From Hydrogenophaga sp. (GTDB lineage Bacteria; Pseudomonadota; Gammaproteobacteria; Burkholderiales; Burkholderiaceae_C): DNA of 5,991 bases. The position numbers and the translations under genes were made by a program. The notes under the pieces are model-generated. The model did no database searches. It saw only the letters and a program-made list of their open reading frames with translations, and had not been told where the DNA came from. Positions 1-5,991 of the stretch are shown here, piece by piece. The stretch spans positions 1 to 5,991 of the forward strand of contig JAUXXN010000531.1 in the NCBI GenBank assembly GCA_030684755.1, written 5' to 3'. Each line of letters opens with the position of its first letter. The stretch's first letter is position 1.

Positions 1-35
1 CGGCCGTGGCGCACGAGTTGATTGATGGTTGGCAT
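1..35 (-). CDS. rpsL: 30S ribosomal protein S12, N-terminal fragment (cut by window edge)
   Basis: Reading leftwards from an ATG at 35-33, the 11 complete codons give MPTINQLVRHG, followed by a partial Arg codon. This is the highly conserved start of ribosomal protein S12, a decoding-centre protein of the small subunit and the usual first gene of the str operon (rpsL, rpsG, fusA, tuf). Only the N-terminus is in the window; the rest lies off the left edge. The start is supported by AGGGA at 46-42, six bases before the ATG, and by a promoter further upstream. The His at position 10 replaces the Lys or Gln I expect there. The fragment is short, but the match to S12 is distinctive. Confidence 0.9.
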   Translation of the reverse strand, partial: MPTINQLVRHG

Positions 36-41
36 GAAACG

Positions 42-46
42 TCCCT
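42..46 (-). promoter_or_regulatory. Ribosome binding site of rpsL
   Basis: AGGGA on the minus strand lies six bases upstream of the ATG at 35-33. It fixes the start of the S12 gene, of which only 35 bases are visible. Confidence 0.7.
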
Positions 47-92
47 AAACGTTTAGAAAAAGCAAAAACGGATACTTCTCGGAAGATTCCGA
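45..92 (-). promoter_or_regulatory. rpsL 5' leader with two inverted repeats
   Basis: The predicted rpsL leader holds two self-complementary elements. One is the arms TCGGAA/TTCCGA at 79-84 and 87-92 separated by two bases; as RNA this would be a five-pair stem with a four-base loop. The other is a perfect 12-bp palindrome CTAAACGTTTAG at 45-56, which overlaps the ribosome binding site by two bases (45-46). Either could affect translation or bind a protein. No function is shown by the sequence, and short palindromes can occur by chance. Confidence 0.35.
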
Positions 93-102
93 AAAGCCCT
101 CG

Positions 103-131
103 ACTGTAGCACGGGCTCTATTCTTTGGCAA
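103..131 (-). promoter_or_regulatory. Sigma70-type promoter of rpsL (str operon)
   Basis: On the minus strand a -35 box TTGCCA (131-126) and a -10 box TACAGT (108-103) are separated by exactly 17 bases. The expected transcription start is near 96, giving a leader of about 60 nt before the rpsL ATG. The promoter lies between the end of the carboxypeptidase gene (213) and rpsL, so the str operon should start here independently of the upstream genes, though read-through is possible because I see no terminator after the carboxypeptidase gene. Confidence 0.6.
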
Positions 132-212
132 ATAAAATGGGCCAAAACTGTGCGGCTCTGGGTGTTGCGGTGGCCGACATGACGGCAATCTAGGGCAAGT
201 CCATCCTGGGTT

Positions 213-1394
213 TCATTGAATCCACAGGCGCAGCGCATCCCAAGCACGGCCCAGTAATCCGCTTTCTTCAACAGTTTCCAGCACAACGAGTGGAACCTCA
301 GCCACAAACGCACCGCTGGCCAAACTGACTCGTAACACACCCACGGGTTGGCCTTGCAAGAGCGGGGCAACCAGCGGATCGGGTCGCACAACCTCGGTTT
401 TCAGACGCCCAGCTTCACCCGCAGGCACAGAAACCACCACGCCACCAGGCTGGCCGATTTTGACCGTCGAGGCCTTGCCCTTCCAGACCTTGGGCGTGGC
501 GACCGGCGTACCCGAAGGGAAAAGACGCACCACGCCATAGGCGGTATAGCCCCAATTCAGCAGCTTCTGGGTTTCGGCGGCACGGGCATTCTCACTGGAA
601 GCACCCAGCAAAACGCTGAGCAATCGGCGCTGGCCCTCTGGCCCGGACCCCAGAGTGAGCACTTGGCGCCGAGCGGTTGTGACCAAGCAGTAGCCCGCTG
701 CTTTGGTGTGGCCCGTCTTCAGCCCATCAACGCTGGGATCACGAAACAGCAGCACGTTGCGGTTGGTGTCGTTCGCAGCTGGCGTGCCTGGATAACGGTA
801 ACGCTGGATGGCGTAGTAAGGGACGTATTCTGGGAAATCACCCATGAGGCGGGTGGCCAATGTGGCCAAGTCGCGCGCCGTGGTGGTGTGTCCGGCAACG
901 GTCAGGCCCTCCGGATTTTTAAAGCTGCTGCTGGTCATACCCAAAGCTTTGGCCTGCTCGTTCATCATCTGGACAAAGCGCTCCACCGATCCACCCACGC
1001 CCTCAGCCAAGGCCACCGTGGCGTCGTTGCCCGACTGCACGATCATGCCTTTTATGAGATCTTCCACGGGCACCTGCATCTTGGGGTCAATAAACATACG
1101 CGAGCCTGGCATTTTCCAGGCCCGCTCGCTCACGGGGAAGGTTTGTGTCAGGCTGATCTTGTCGGCCTTGAGCGCATCGAACACCAAATAGGCCGACATA
1201 AGTTTGGTGAGAGAGGCAGGCTCAACCGCCTCATCGGGGTCTTTGGACGCGAGTACCTGGCCTGACGTGAGATCGACCAGCAAATAAGCCTTGGCCGCGA
1301 TTTCGGGCGGCTGCAACGACTGAGCGGCGGCGGGGAGAACGACTGCGGCCGAAAAAGAGAAAAACAACACTCGGAAAAACAATCGACGCAACAA
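213..1394 (-). CDS. dacC: D-alanyl-D-alanine carboxypeptidase (PBP5/6 type, S11 family)
   Basis: A periplasmic penicillin-binding protein that removes the terminal D-Ala from peptidoglycan pentapeptides and so limits cross-linking. With the start used here it has 393 residues. A signal peptide comes first (Arg-rich start, Phe/Val/Leu core, likely cleavage after AAA near residue 24). The three active-site motifs follow: S61-L-T-K64 with the acylated Ser, S121-G-N123, and K226-T-G228 in KTGHTKAAGYC. A C-terminal PBP5 beta domain ends in an amphipathic stretch (GRAWDALRLWIQ) of the kind that anchors these enzymes to the inner membrane. Length is normal for the family. The TTG at 1394 is chosen because AAGGA lies seven bases upstream; the in-frame TTG at 1430 has no such site. 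It is last in the minus-strand cluster, 42 bases after the hydrolase. The symbol dacC versus dacA is not certain. Confidence 0.93.
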   Translation of the reverse strand: MLRRLFFRVLFFSFSAAVVLPAAAQSLQPPEIAAKAYLLVDLTSGQVLASKDPDEAVEPASLTKLMSAYLVFDALKADKISLTQTFPVSERAWKMPGSRMFIDPKMQVPVEDLIKGMIVQSGNDATVALAEGVGGSVERFVQMMNEQAKALGMTSSSFKNPEGLTVAGHTTTARDLATLATRLMGDFPEYVPYYAIQRYRYPGTPAANDTNRNVLLFRDPSVDGLKTGHTKAAGYCLVTTARRQVLTLGSGPEGQRRLLSVLLGASSENARAAETQKLLNWGYTAYGVVRLFPSGTPVATPKVWKGKASTVKIGQPGGVVVSVPAGEAGRLKTEVVRPDPLVAPLLQGQPVGVLRVSLASGAFVAEVPLVVLETVEESGLLGRAWDALRLWIQ

Positions 1395-1401
1395 AACACG
1401 G

Positions 1402-1406
1402 TCCTT
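1402..1406 (-). promoter_or_regulatory. Ribosome binding site deciding the carboxypeptidase start
   Basis: AAGGA on the minus strand lies seven bases before the TTG at 1394-1392 and ten before the next TTG at 1391. The longer reading from TTG at 1430 would put this site inside the coding region and lacks a purine-rich site of its own, so the shorter start is preferred. Confidence 0.55.
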
Positions 1407-1436
1407 GGATAGAAAAATAAAGGGGGCCAACTGCAG

Positions 1437-2060
1437 TCAGGTGCGCACATGGCGTGAAACCAAGTCGCGCAACAACGGCAACTGCCCATGAAAAAAATGG
1501 CCGCCGCCAGGCACCACCAACACCGGCAACACCTGGGGCCTGGCCCAGTCCAGCACGGCGGCAAGCGGCACCGTGTCGTCCTGCTCCCCATGAATGACCA
1601 GCGTGCGGCCATGGAGTTCCGCCGCCACATCGGCCACGGCGAAACGGCTGGCGGCCGTGCCAACCAGCACCAAGCGCTGTAGGTCGCGCGTGGCGTGCAC
1701 CCGCGCTGCTGCGTGGCTGGTCACAAAAGCGCCAAACGAAAAACCGGCCAGGCACAGCGGGCCGTCGGGGGCCTGCGCCGCGATAACGGCCAACAAGTCG
1801 TCGAGTTCACCACGTCCTTCATCGTAAAGACCCTCACTGCGACCGACACCGCGAAAGTTGAACCGCACGGCGACCCAGTCGGCCTGCACGCAAGCGCGTG
1901 CCAGCGTCTGCACCACTTTGTTTGACATCGTGCCTGCATGCAAAGGATGCGGGTGCGCGATCACCGCCACGCCGCGCGAAGCGCCAGCAGGCCGGTCAAT
2001 AGCAACCTCTAGCCGACCCGCTGGGCCGTCCTGCAGCAGGGTTTCGGTCTGGGCATTCAT
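1437..2060 (-). CDS. Small alpha/beta hydrolase (COG2945-like)
   Basis: A 207-residue single-domain alpha/beta-hydrolase of the small dienelactone-hydrolase/serine-esterase-like type; the substrate is unknown. An HPHPLHAGTM segment (residues 36-45) follows the first core strand, as in COG2945-type proteins where HPHP precedes the oxyanion region. The nucleophile elbow is G106-F-S108-F-G110. HGEQDDTVP supplies the acid residue (D161 by pattern) and GGGHFF the catalytic H188. There is no signal peptide, so it should be cytoplasmic. The ATG at 2060 is chosen over an upstream in-frame ATG at 2105 because GGAG (2071-2068) lies seven bases before it and the next residues (MNAQTETL) look like a natural start. 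It sits 63 bases after the ferredoxin-like gene and 42 before the carboxypeptidase gene, on the same strand. Confidence 0.88.
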   Translation of the reverse strand: MNAQTETLLQDGPAGRLEVAIDRPAGASRGVAVIAHPHPLHAGTMSNKVVQTLARACVQADWVAVRFNFRGVGRSEGLYDEGRGELDDLLAVIAAQAPDGPLCLAGFSFGAFVTSHAAARVHATRDLQRLVLVGTAASRFAVADVAAELHGRTLVIHGEQDDTVPLAAVLDWARPQVLPVLVVPGGGHFFHGQLPLLRDLVSRHVRT

Positions 2061-2067
2061 GAGCGAA

Positions 2068-2071
2068 CTCC
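2068..2071 (-). promoter_or_regulatory. Ribosome binding site deciding the hydrolase start
   Basis: GGAG on the minus strand, seven bases before the ATG at 2060. It supports that start over the ATG 45 bases further upstream. Confidence 0.5.
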
Positions 2072-2123
2072 GGGAAGAACAGTGCAAGCCTGTGGATGCA
2101 GGCAAGGCGCAAAAAAAGTGAGG

Positions 2124-2462
2124 TCAGCGGCCGACGTCGGACGCCGTCAACAAACGCTGCACCACCACACCGTCGCGCAAGTGCGATTGCACAATTTCAT
2201 CGATATCGCTTTCGTCGACATAGCTGTACCAAACCGCTTCGGGATAAACCACGGCAATCGGTCCGCCCGCGCAGCGGTCCAAACAACCTGCCTTGTTGAC
2301 GCGCACCTTGCCCGGGCCCAGCAGACCCTCGGCTTTGGCTTGCGACTTGCATCGGTCAAATGCTGCCTGCGCTTTGTGCTGAGCACAACAGCCTTCACCA
2401 CCTTCGCGCTGGTTCAGACAGAAGAAAATGTGGCGTTCGTAATAAGACTTGTTTTCAGGCAT
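2124..2462 (-). CDS. (2Fe-2S) ferredoxin domain-containing protein, thioredoxin-like fold
   Basis: A 112-residue soluble protein of the thioredoxin-like [2Fe-2S] ferredoxin family, related to clostridial 2Fe-2S ferredoxin and the NuoE-type cluster domain. It probably carries electrons in the cytoplasm; the partner is unknown. The cysteines are C15, C25, C26, C38, C60 and C64. C15 and C26 (ten residues between), with C60-L-D-R-C64, fit the C-X10-12-C ... C-X3-C cluster pattern, and the adjacent C25 and C38 are extra. The start HIFFC and the CAGGPIAVVYPE...WY segment are typical of the family. It begins 28 bases after the VanZ stop. I see no clear Shine-Dalgarno before the ATG at 2462, so translation may depend on coupling to VanZ. 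It is the only redox protein in the cluster besides HemJ. Confidence 0.9.
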   Translation of the reverse strand: MPENKSYYERHIFFCLNQREGGEGCCAQHKAQAAFDRCKSQAKAEGLLGPGKVRVNKAGCLDRCAGGPIAVVYPEAVWYSYVDESDIDEIVQSHLRDGVVVQRLLTASDVGR

Positions 2463-2490
2463 GTGTGAATTTTAGAACGTGTTGGCGACT

Positions 2491-3588
2491 TCAGAGCCTA
2501 GAGGACTGGCGAACAACAGCCCGTACCCCCAACACCATGGCGGCAAACGGCCACAACCAACCCAGCCACTGGGAGAGCCCATGAAACCGGATGAAACGGC
2601 CCTGCTCCCACACTTCCAGCGATTGTGCGAAATACGGACTGGCAGGCGCTCGGTTCAACAAGCTCAGTGAGACCGCCAAGCTCAACAACATGCCCACCAT
2701 ACAAACCCGGCGGGGCAAAGCCAACAGCACCAAAGCGCCCAACGCAGTCAGCGCTAAACCGACCATGGTCTGTGGACTGATCCAGGACCACACGTGGACT
2801 GGTCCGTAAGTAAGCGCTGACGACAAGGATGCGGTGGCAACCGCGCAAAAGAAGAACAGGGCGGCAAAGACCAAGCGGCGCACCATCGAACGCATGTCGG
2901 CATAGCCCATGAGCAAGGGTGCCAACAAACACAGCGCGACACAGAATGCCTCAGCCAACGGGCTCAACGGCAGGGGCACCTGCGAACGCAACGGCAACCA
3001 CTCCAGCAACGGTGTTTCTGCCAATATGTGTCGCAACACCGCTTCCAGCCGCTCCGCGACCTGCCCCAAACCGAAGGGCACAGACGCGGGGTAAAGCAAG
3101 GCAAAGGGCCACAAGGCCAGCAGCACCAAACCGCCACGGGCATCAGGATCAAACCAGTCGGCACGAAACTGGCCCCAGCGGCGCAAACCTCCCAACCGCT
3201 CCAGCACCCAAGCGGTGCTGGCTCCGACGGTGGCACCCGCCACATTCAAAGCCAAGTCCACATTGGACGGCACACGCATGGGCAGGTAGTTTTGCAATGC
3301 CTCCACCGACAACGAGAGCAACGACGACAGACACACCGCCAGCAGCCAGGCACCGCGTCGCCAGCCAGAGCGCAGCAGGGCCAAGGCGAGCAAAAAACCC
3401 AGGGGGGCGTAGCCGACAAGATTGGATATCAGATCAAAGCCGGTCCAATACTGAGGAAACGGTGCCAGCAGAAATGCCCATGGGGAAACCCCCTGAAACC
3501 GCCAACCCGTGAACGGGTAAAAACTGGCATACACCACAAAACCCACAAACAGCAGGGTCAGCGGCCAGGCGGATGAACGGGTATTCAA
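2491..3588 (-). CDS. VanZ family multi-pass membrane protein
   Basis: A 365-residue inner-membrane protein with about nine or ten hydrophobic segments. The N-terminal 130 residues carry the VanZ-like domain: YASFYPFTGWR (20-30), DLISNLVGYAPLG (52-64), then E96-A-L-Q99 and P103-x-R105 followed by S108-N-V-D111 and N115-x-A-G118, the usual VanZ E..Q / P.R / D...N..G signature. The C-terminal 200 residues add further membrane helices (about 153-167, 212-228, 238-258, 272-291, 295-311 and 340-357), making it longer than a minimal VanZ protein; their role is unknown. VanZ itself is linked to low-level teicoplanin resistance, but most family members, including this one, have no assigned function. 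The TTG at 3588 lies four bases after the hemJ stop. A longer frame exists but would read hemJ out of frame as a Trp run. The missing strong ribosome site suggests coupling to hemJ. Confidence 0.85.
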   Translation of the reverse strand: MNTRSSAWPLTLLFVGFVVYASFYPFTGWRFQGVSPWAFLLAPFPQYWTGFDLISNLVGYAPLGFLLALALLRSGWRRGAWLLAVCLSSLLSLSVEALQNYLPMRVPSNVDLALNVAGATVGASTAWVLERLGGLRRWGQFRADWFDPDARGGLVLLALWPFALLYPASVPFGLGQVAERLEAVLRHILAETPLLEWLPLRSQVPLPLSPLAEAFCVALCLLAPLLMGYADMRSMVRRLVFAALFFFCAVATASLSSALTYGPVHVWSWISPQTMVGLALTALGALVLLALPRRVCMVGMLLSLAVSLSLLNRAPASPYFAQSLEVWEQGRFIRFHGLSQWLGWLWPFAAMVLGVRAVVRQSSRL

Positions 3589-3592
3589 CGCA

Positions 3593-4033
3593 TCAGAACG
3601 GTTTGACCACCACCAACACCACCACCACCACCAGCATAATGACCGGCGCCTCATTGAACCAGCGGTACCAAACGTGGTTGTGCCGGTTGATACCTTGCTC
3701 GAACTTGCGCAACATAACGCCGCAGGCATGGTGGTAGCCGATGACCAACAGCACCACAGCCAACTTGGCGTGCATCCAGCCGTTTCCCGGCCCCCAGCCG
3801 AACCCCCAACCCACCGGCGAAGGAAGCCACATCCACAAGCCCAAAACCAATGCGGGCACAGCCAACAGGGTGGTAAAGCGCATCAGCTTGCGAGCCATGA
3901 GCAACAGGCGCTGCCGCTCAGCCTCGCTGTCTGGGGGAACCATGGCCAGGTTAACAAAAATGCGCGGCAAGTAAAACAAACCGGCAAACCAACTGGCAAC
4001 AAAAACGATGTGAAAAGATTTGACCCAGAGCAT
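3593..4033 (-). CDS. hemJ: Protoporphyrinogen IX oxidase HemJ (CopD family protein)
   Basis: A 146-residue inner-membrane protein of the HemJ (TIGR00701-type) family, which oxidises protoporphyrinogen IX to protoporphyrin IX, the penultimate step of haem synthesis in bacteria lacking HemG or HemY. The start MLWVKSFHIVFVASWFAGLF, then YLPR, matches the family, including conserved H8 and R24. W86-x-H88-x-K90, G99-Y-H-H102 and the terminal F126-N-E-A-P130 helix ending in KPF are also typical. There are four membrane segments (about 7-27, 53-70, 87-107 and 128-143). Length is normal for HemJ. The ATG at 4033 fits family starts; an in-frame ATG at 4090 would add 19 uncharacteristic residues. Neither has a clear ribosome site. 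It is first in the minus-strand cluster and divergent from hemB. Databases may call it CopD, but it lacks the larger copper-resistance protein architecture. Confidence 0.88.
   Translation of the reverse strand: MLWVKSFHIVFVASWFAGLFYLPRIFVNLAMVPPDSEAERQRLLLMARKLMRFTTLLAVPALVLGLWMWLPSPVGWGFGWGPGNGWMHAKLAVVLLVIGYHHACGVMLRKFEQGINRHNHVWYRWFNEAPVIMLVVVVVLVVVKPF
3607..3633. repeat. CCA/GTG trinucleotide-rich tract in the hemJ 3' end
   Basis: A near-pure run of CCA triplets on the plus strand (GTG on the coding strand), with one interruption. It encodes the Val-rich final membrane helix of HemJ (Val 135-139, Leu 140, Val 141-143). Slippage here would change the number of valines without shifting the frame. 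It is noted as a low-complexity tract only. Confidence 0.5.
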
Positions 4034-4130
4034 GCGGTCAGTGTAGCCGCGCCCATCCCCCTTTTGTGACCATCCCAGCACGGGCAACATCGTTTACAGA
4101 GTCTTGGCAAACGCTGAAACAATAAAAGTC

Positions 4131-4160
4131 GAAAAAAAACCCGGCCCACAGGACCGGGTT
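4131..4160 (-). terminator. Rho-independent terminator upstream of hemJ
   Basis: Read leftwards on the minus strand, the arms AACCCGG (4160-4154) and CCGGGTT (4144-4138) pair. Two further G-C pairs lie inside, after one mismatch, closing a short loop. The hairpin is followed at once by a run of eight T (4139-4132, the first two shared with the stem). This is a complete intrinsic terminator pointing towards hemJ, but no protein gene ends just before it, since hemB lies on the other strand. It must either end a small RNA or control read-through into hemJ. Confidence 0.75.
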
Positions 4161-4238
4161 AGAAAGCCTTTTTGCTGTCACACACGAAGGCTCCCGCTCA
4201 GGGAGGAAAAGCGGGGAGATCACCTTTCGGGTCACTCA
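4131..4238 (-). ncRNA. Candidate small RNA or attenuated hemJ leader
   Basis: The stretch runs from the predicted start of a minus-strand promoter (about 4238) to the intrinsic terminator at 4131, about 108 nt. On the minus strand it contains CTCCCCGC pairing with GCGGGAG (4218-4211 with 4197-4191, one bulged C), then AGCCTT pairing with AAGGCT (4192-4187 with 4168-4163; the two stems share a base or two), then the terminator hairpin. I do not recognise it as 6S, 4.5S, tmRNA, a tRNA or a common riboswitch. It codes for nothing convincing. It could be a free-standing small RNA, or the 5' leader of hemJ with termination as a control point. An early ACCCG (4232-4228) could pair with the terminator's CGGGT, a possible but unproven antiterminator. 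The evidence is structural only. Confidence 0.45.
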
Positions 4239-4244
4239 AAGTGA

Positions 4245-4273
4245 ATCTTACACCAATATCTCGTCAACATCAA
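4245..4273 (-). promoter_or_regulatory. Sigma70-type promoter pointing towards hemJ
   Basis: On the minus strand the -35 box TTGATG (4273-4268) and -10 box TAAGAT (4250-4245) are separated by exactly 17 bases, with AT-rich DNA upstream. The expected transcription start is near 4238. A short inverted repeat, TCACT/AGTGA (4232-4236 and 4240-4244), spans that start, and a longer one (4279-4300) lies just upstream of the -35 box, so the promoter may be regulated. It is the best promoter visible for the small RNA candidate and, if the terminator is passed, for the hemJ cluster. Confidence 0.5.
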
Positions 4274-4278
4274 AAATT

Positions 4279-4300
4279 ACCCTGTCAAATCTGACAGGGT
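4279..4300. promoter_or_regulatory. Inverted repeat, candidate operator between hemJ and hemB
   Basis: Perfect 9-bp arms ACCCTGTCA and TGACAGGGT are separated by four bases (AATC). The element ends five bases before the -35 box of the minus-strand promoter and lies about 150 bases upstream of hemB, so a protein bound here could affect both. On the minus strand it is followed by AATTTTT, so a weak terminator hairpin is an alternative, although no minus-strand gene precedes it. A TTGACA at 4300-4305 on the plus strand abuts its right end but has no -10 box at a proper distance. The binding protein is unknown. Confidence 0.45.
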
Positions 4301-4372
4301 TGACAAAAAGCCAACAAGATCTCAGCGCAACGGGAATGTGCTTCCAGACTACCGACCAGGGTGAAATGGCCG

Positions 4373-5455
<1,083 letters not shown>

Positions 5456-5475
5456 ACCTGGGAAAAACAGTTAGC

Positions 5476-5588
5476 CACGGAGGGCACGGAGGAAAGGCGC
5501 AAACGGACAAAACACGTGTGCCCCCAACGGGATGTCCACTGTTTCCGTAACGACTTGCTTTTCCTCCGTGCCCTCCGTGCCTCCGTGG
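5476..5588. repeat. Palindromic repeat element built from CACGGAGG units
   Basis: A perfect 20-bp inverted repeat (5476-5495 against 5560-5579) encloses a 64-bp centre. The left arm holds two CACGGAGG units and the right arm three inverted CCTCCGTG units (5563-5588), so the right arm has one extra unit. The element lies between the convergent ends of hemB and the YheT gene. Transcribed from hemB it would form a strong long-armed hairpin that could protect the 3' end or slow polymerase, but no T run follows, so it is not a classical terminator. CACGGAGG-type repeats recur between genes in many bacterial genomes, as I recall. No protein is encoded in the centre. Confidence 0.7.
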
Positions 5589-5669
5589 TTTATGCCTTGT
5601 TCTCCGCTGTGGTGAACCGCTGTCGAAAAGTCGGCGCTGGTGATACGGCGGTGACGTGCAGCAGCGTTG

Positions 5670-5991
5670 TTACTTGCTGAAATGCTCCATCAGTCGCTCG
5701 GGCAGCCAGTCAATATTGCCGGGGAAAGGCCCGGAGGGAAACCCCACGTGTCCACCCGTTTCGGGCTGCTCCAGAATCACCGCAGCGGATACACCGGCCG
5801 CCGTCGGCAGGGCTGCGGCCGGCAGGAAAGGATCGTTTTTGGCATTCAGCACCAGTGTCGGCACGCGGATGTGCTTGAGCCAGGGCTTGGACGCAACCTT
5901 TGCCCAATAATCCTCGGCATCGACAAATCCGTGCAGTCGCGCGGTAACCAGCGTATCGAATTCCTGAAACGTGGTGGCCGCTTCGATTGCC
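5670..5991 (-). CDS. YheT-family alpha/beta hydrolase, C-terminal part (cut by window edge)
   Basis: The frame is open from the right edge to a TAA at 5672-5670 and gives 106 complete residues of a C-terminus; the start and the nucleophile Ser lie outside the window. The segments TFQEFDTLVTARLHGFVDAE, then DYW and KPWLKHIRVPTLVLNA, match the YheT-type hydrolases (COG0429). The catalytic acid is the Asp of NAKNDPF and the catalytic His lies in GGHVGF. The family is a predicted serine hydrolase related to ABHD1/3-type esterases; the physiological substrate is not established. Because the ATG is missing, internal GTG codons are not real starts. It converges with hemB across 214 bases holding the palindromic repeat; I see no intrinsic terminator after its stop. 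Confidence 0.88.
   Translation of the reverse strand, partial: AIEAATTFQEFDTLVTARLHGFVDAEDYWAKVASKPWLKHIRVPTLVLNAKNDPFLPAAALPTAAGVSAAVILEQPETGGHVGFPSGPFPGNIDWLPERLMEHFSK

Noticed and set aside
53..391. 112-codon minus-strand frame covering the carboxypeptidase end and rpsL leader
   Set aside because: Mostly the carboxypeptidase gene in another frame; it ends inside the rpsL leader and overlaps the rpsL promoter.
348..1265. Long plus-strand open frame opposite the carboxypeptidase gene
   Set aside because: It is antisense to a gene with full catalytic motifs; its product is rich in His, Arg and Gly with no domain pattern, as expected of a GC-rich shadow frame.
3591..3593. ATG overlapping the hemJ stop (TGATG) as the VanZ start
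   Set aside because: It is out of frame with VanZ and meets a TGA two codons later.
3589..3729. N-terminal extension of VanZ into hemJ
   Set aside because: The extra residues are hemJ read in another frame (a Trp run opposite the Val run) and do not resemble VanZ N-termini. The TTG at 3588 fits better.
4038..4235. 65-codon minus-strand frame upstream of hemJ
   Set aside because: It runs through the terminator hairpin and T run, has no protein-like pattern and no ribosome site.
4300..4305. TTGACA as a -35 box for hemB
   Set aside because: There is no acceptable -10 box 16-18 bases downstream; the hexamer partly belongs to the inverted repeat.
5456..5600. hemB rho-independent terminator at the CACGGAGG palindrome
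   Set aside because: The loop is 64 nt and no T run follows either arm, so it does not meet the criteria for an intrinsic terminator.

Overview
The window looks like chromosomal housekeeping DNA from a betaproteobacterium, most likely Burkholderiales and probably Comamonadaceae-like. This rests on recognisable protein families (an aspartate-type HemB, HemJ, VanZ, a thioredoxin-like [2Fe-2S] ferredoxin, a PBP5/6-type carboxypeptidase, YheT and the S12 N-terminus), on GC-rich coding DNA and on the gene order. It was judged from remembered family motifs, without a database search. I see no phage, IS, CRISPR or obvious transferred segment.

Layout. The left edge (1-35, minus) holds the first codons of rpsL (ribosomal protein S12), preceded by a good sigma70-type promoter at 103-131. 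Five genes lie on the minus strand and read leftwards, with small gaps: hemJ (4033-3593), a VanZ-family membrane protein (3588-2491), a [2Fe-2S] ferredoxin-like protein (2462-2124), a small alpha/beta hydrolase (2060-1437) and a D-Ala-D-Ala carboxypeptidase (1394-213). They are likely one transcription unit or closely coupled units. On the plus strand, hemB (4454-5455) diverges from hemJ. At the right edge a YheT-type alpha/beta hydrolase (5991-5670, minus, 5' part missing) converges on hemB.

Two haem-pathway genes therefore share one 420-bp divergent intergenic region: HemB makes porphobilinogen early in the pathway, and HemJ oxidises protoporphyrinogen IX near its end. This region is the most interesting part of the window. 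It carries a 9-bp-arm inverted repeat (4279-4300), a minus-strand promoter (TTGATG, 17-bp spacer, TAAGAT), a structured stretch of about 108 nt, and an intrinsic terminator (hairpin plus eight T) at 4131-4160, all upstream of hemJ and outside any gene. It could be an undescribed small RNA or a terminator-controlled leader of hemJ.

A second non-coding structure, between hemB and the YheT gene, is a 20-bp perfect inverted repeat built from CACGGAGG units, resembling a dispersed palindromic repeat element. The rest is ordinary core genome. Several starts differ from the longest possible reading frame (TTG starts for the carboxypeptidase and VanZ; internal ATGs for the hydrolase and HemJ).
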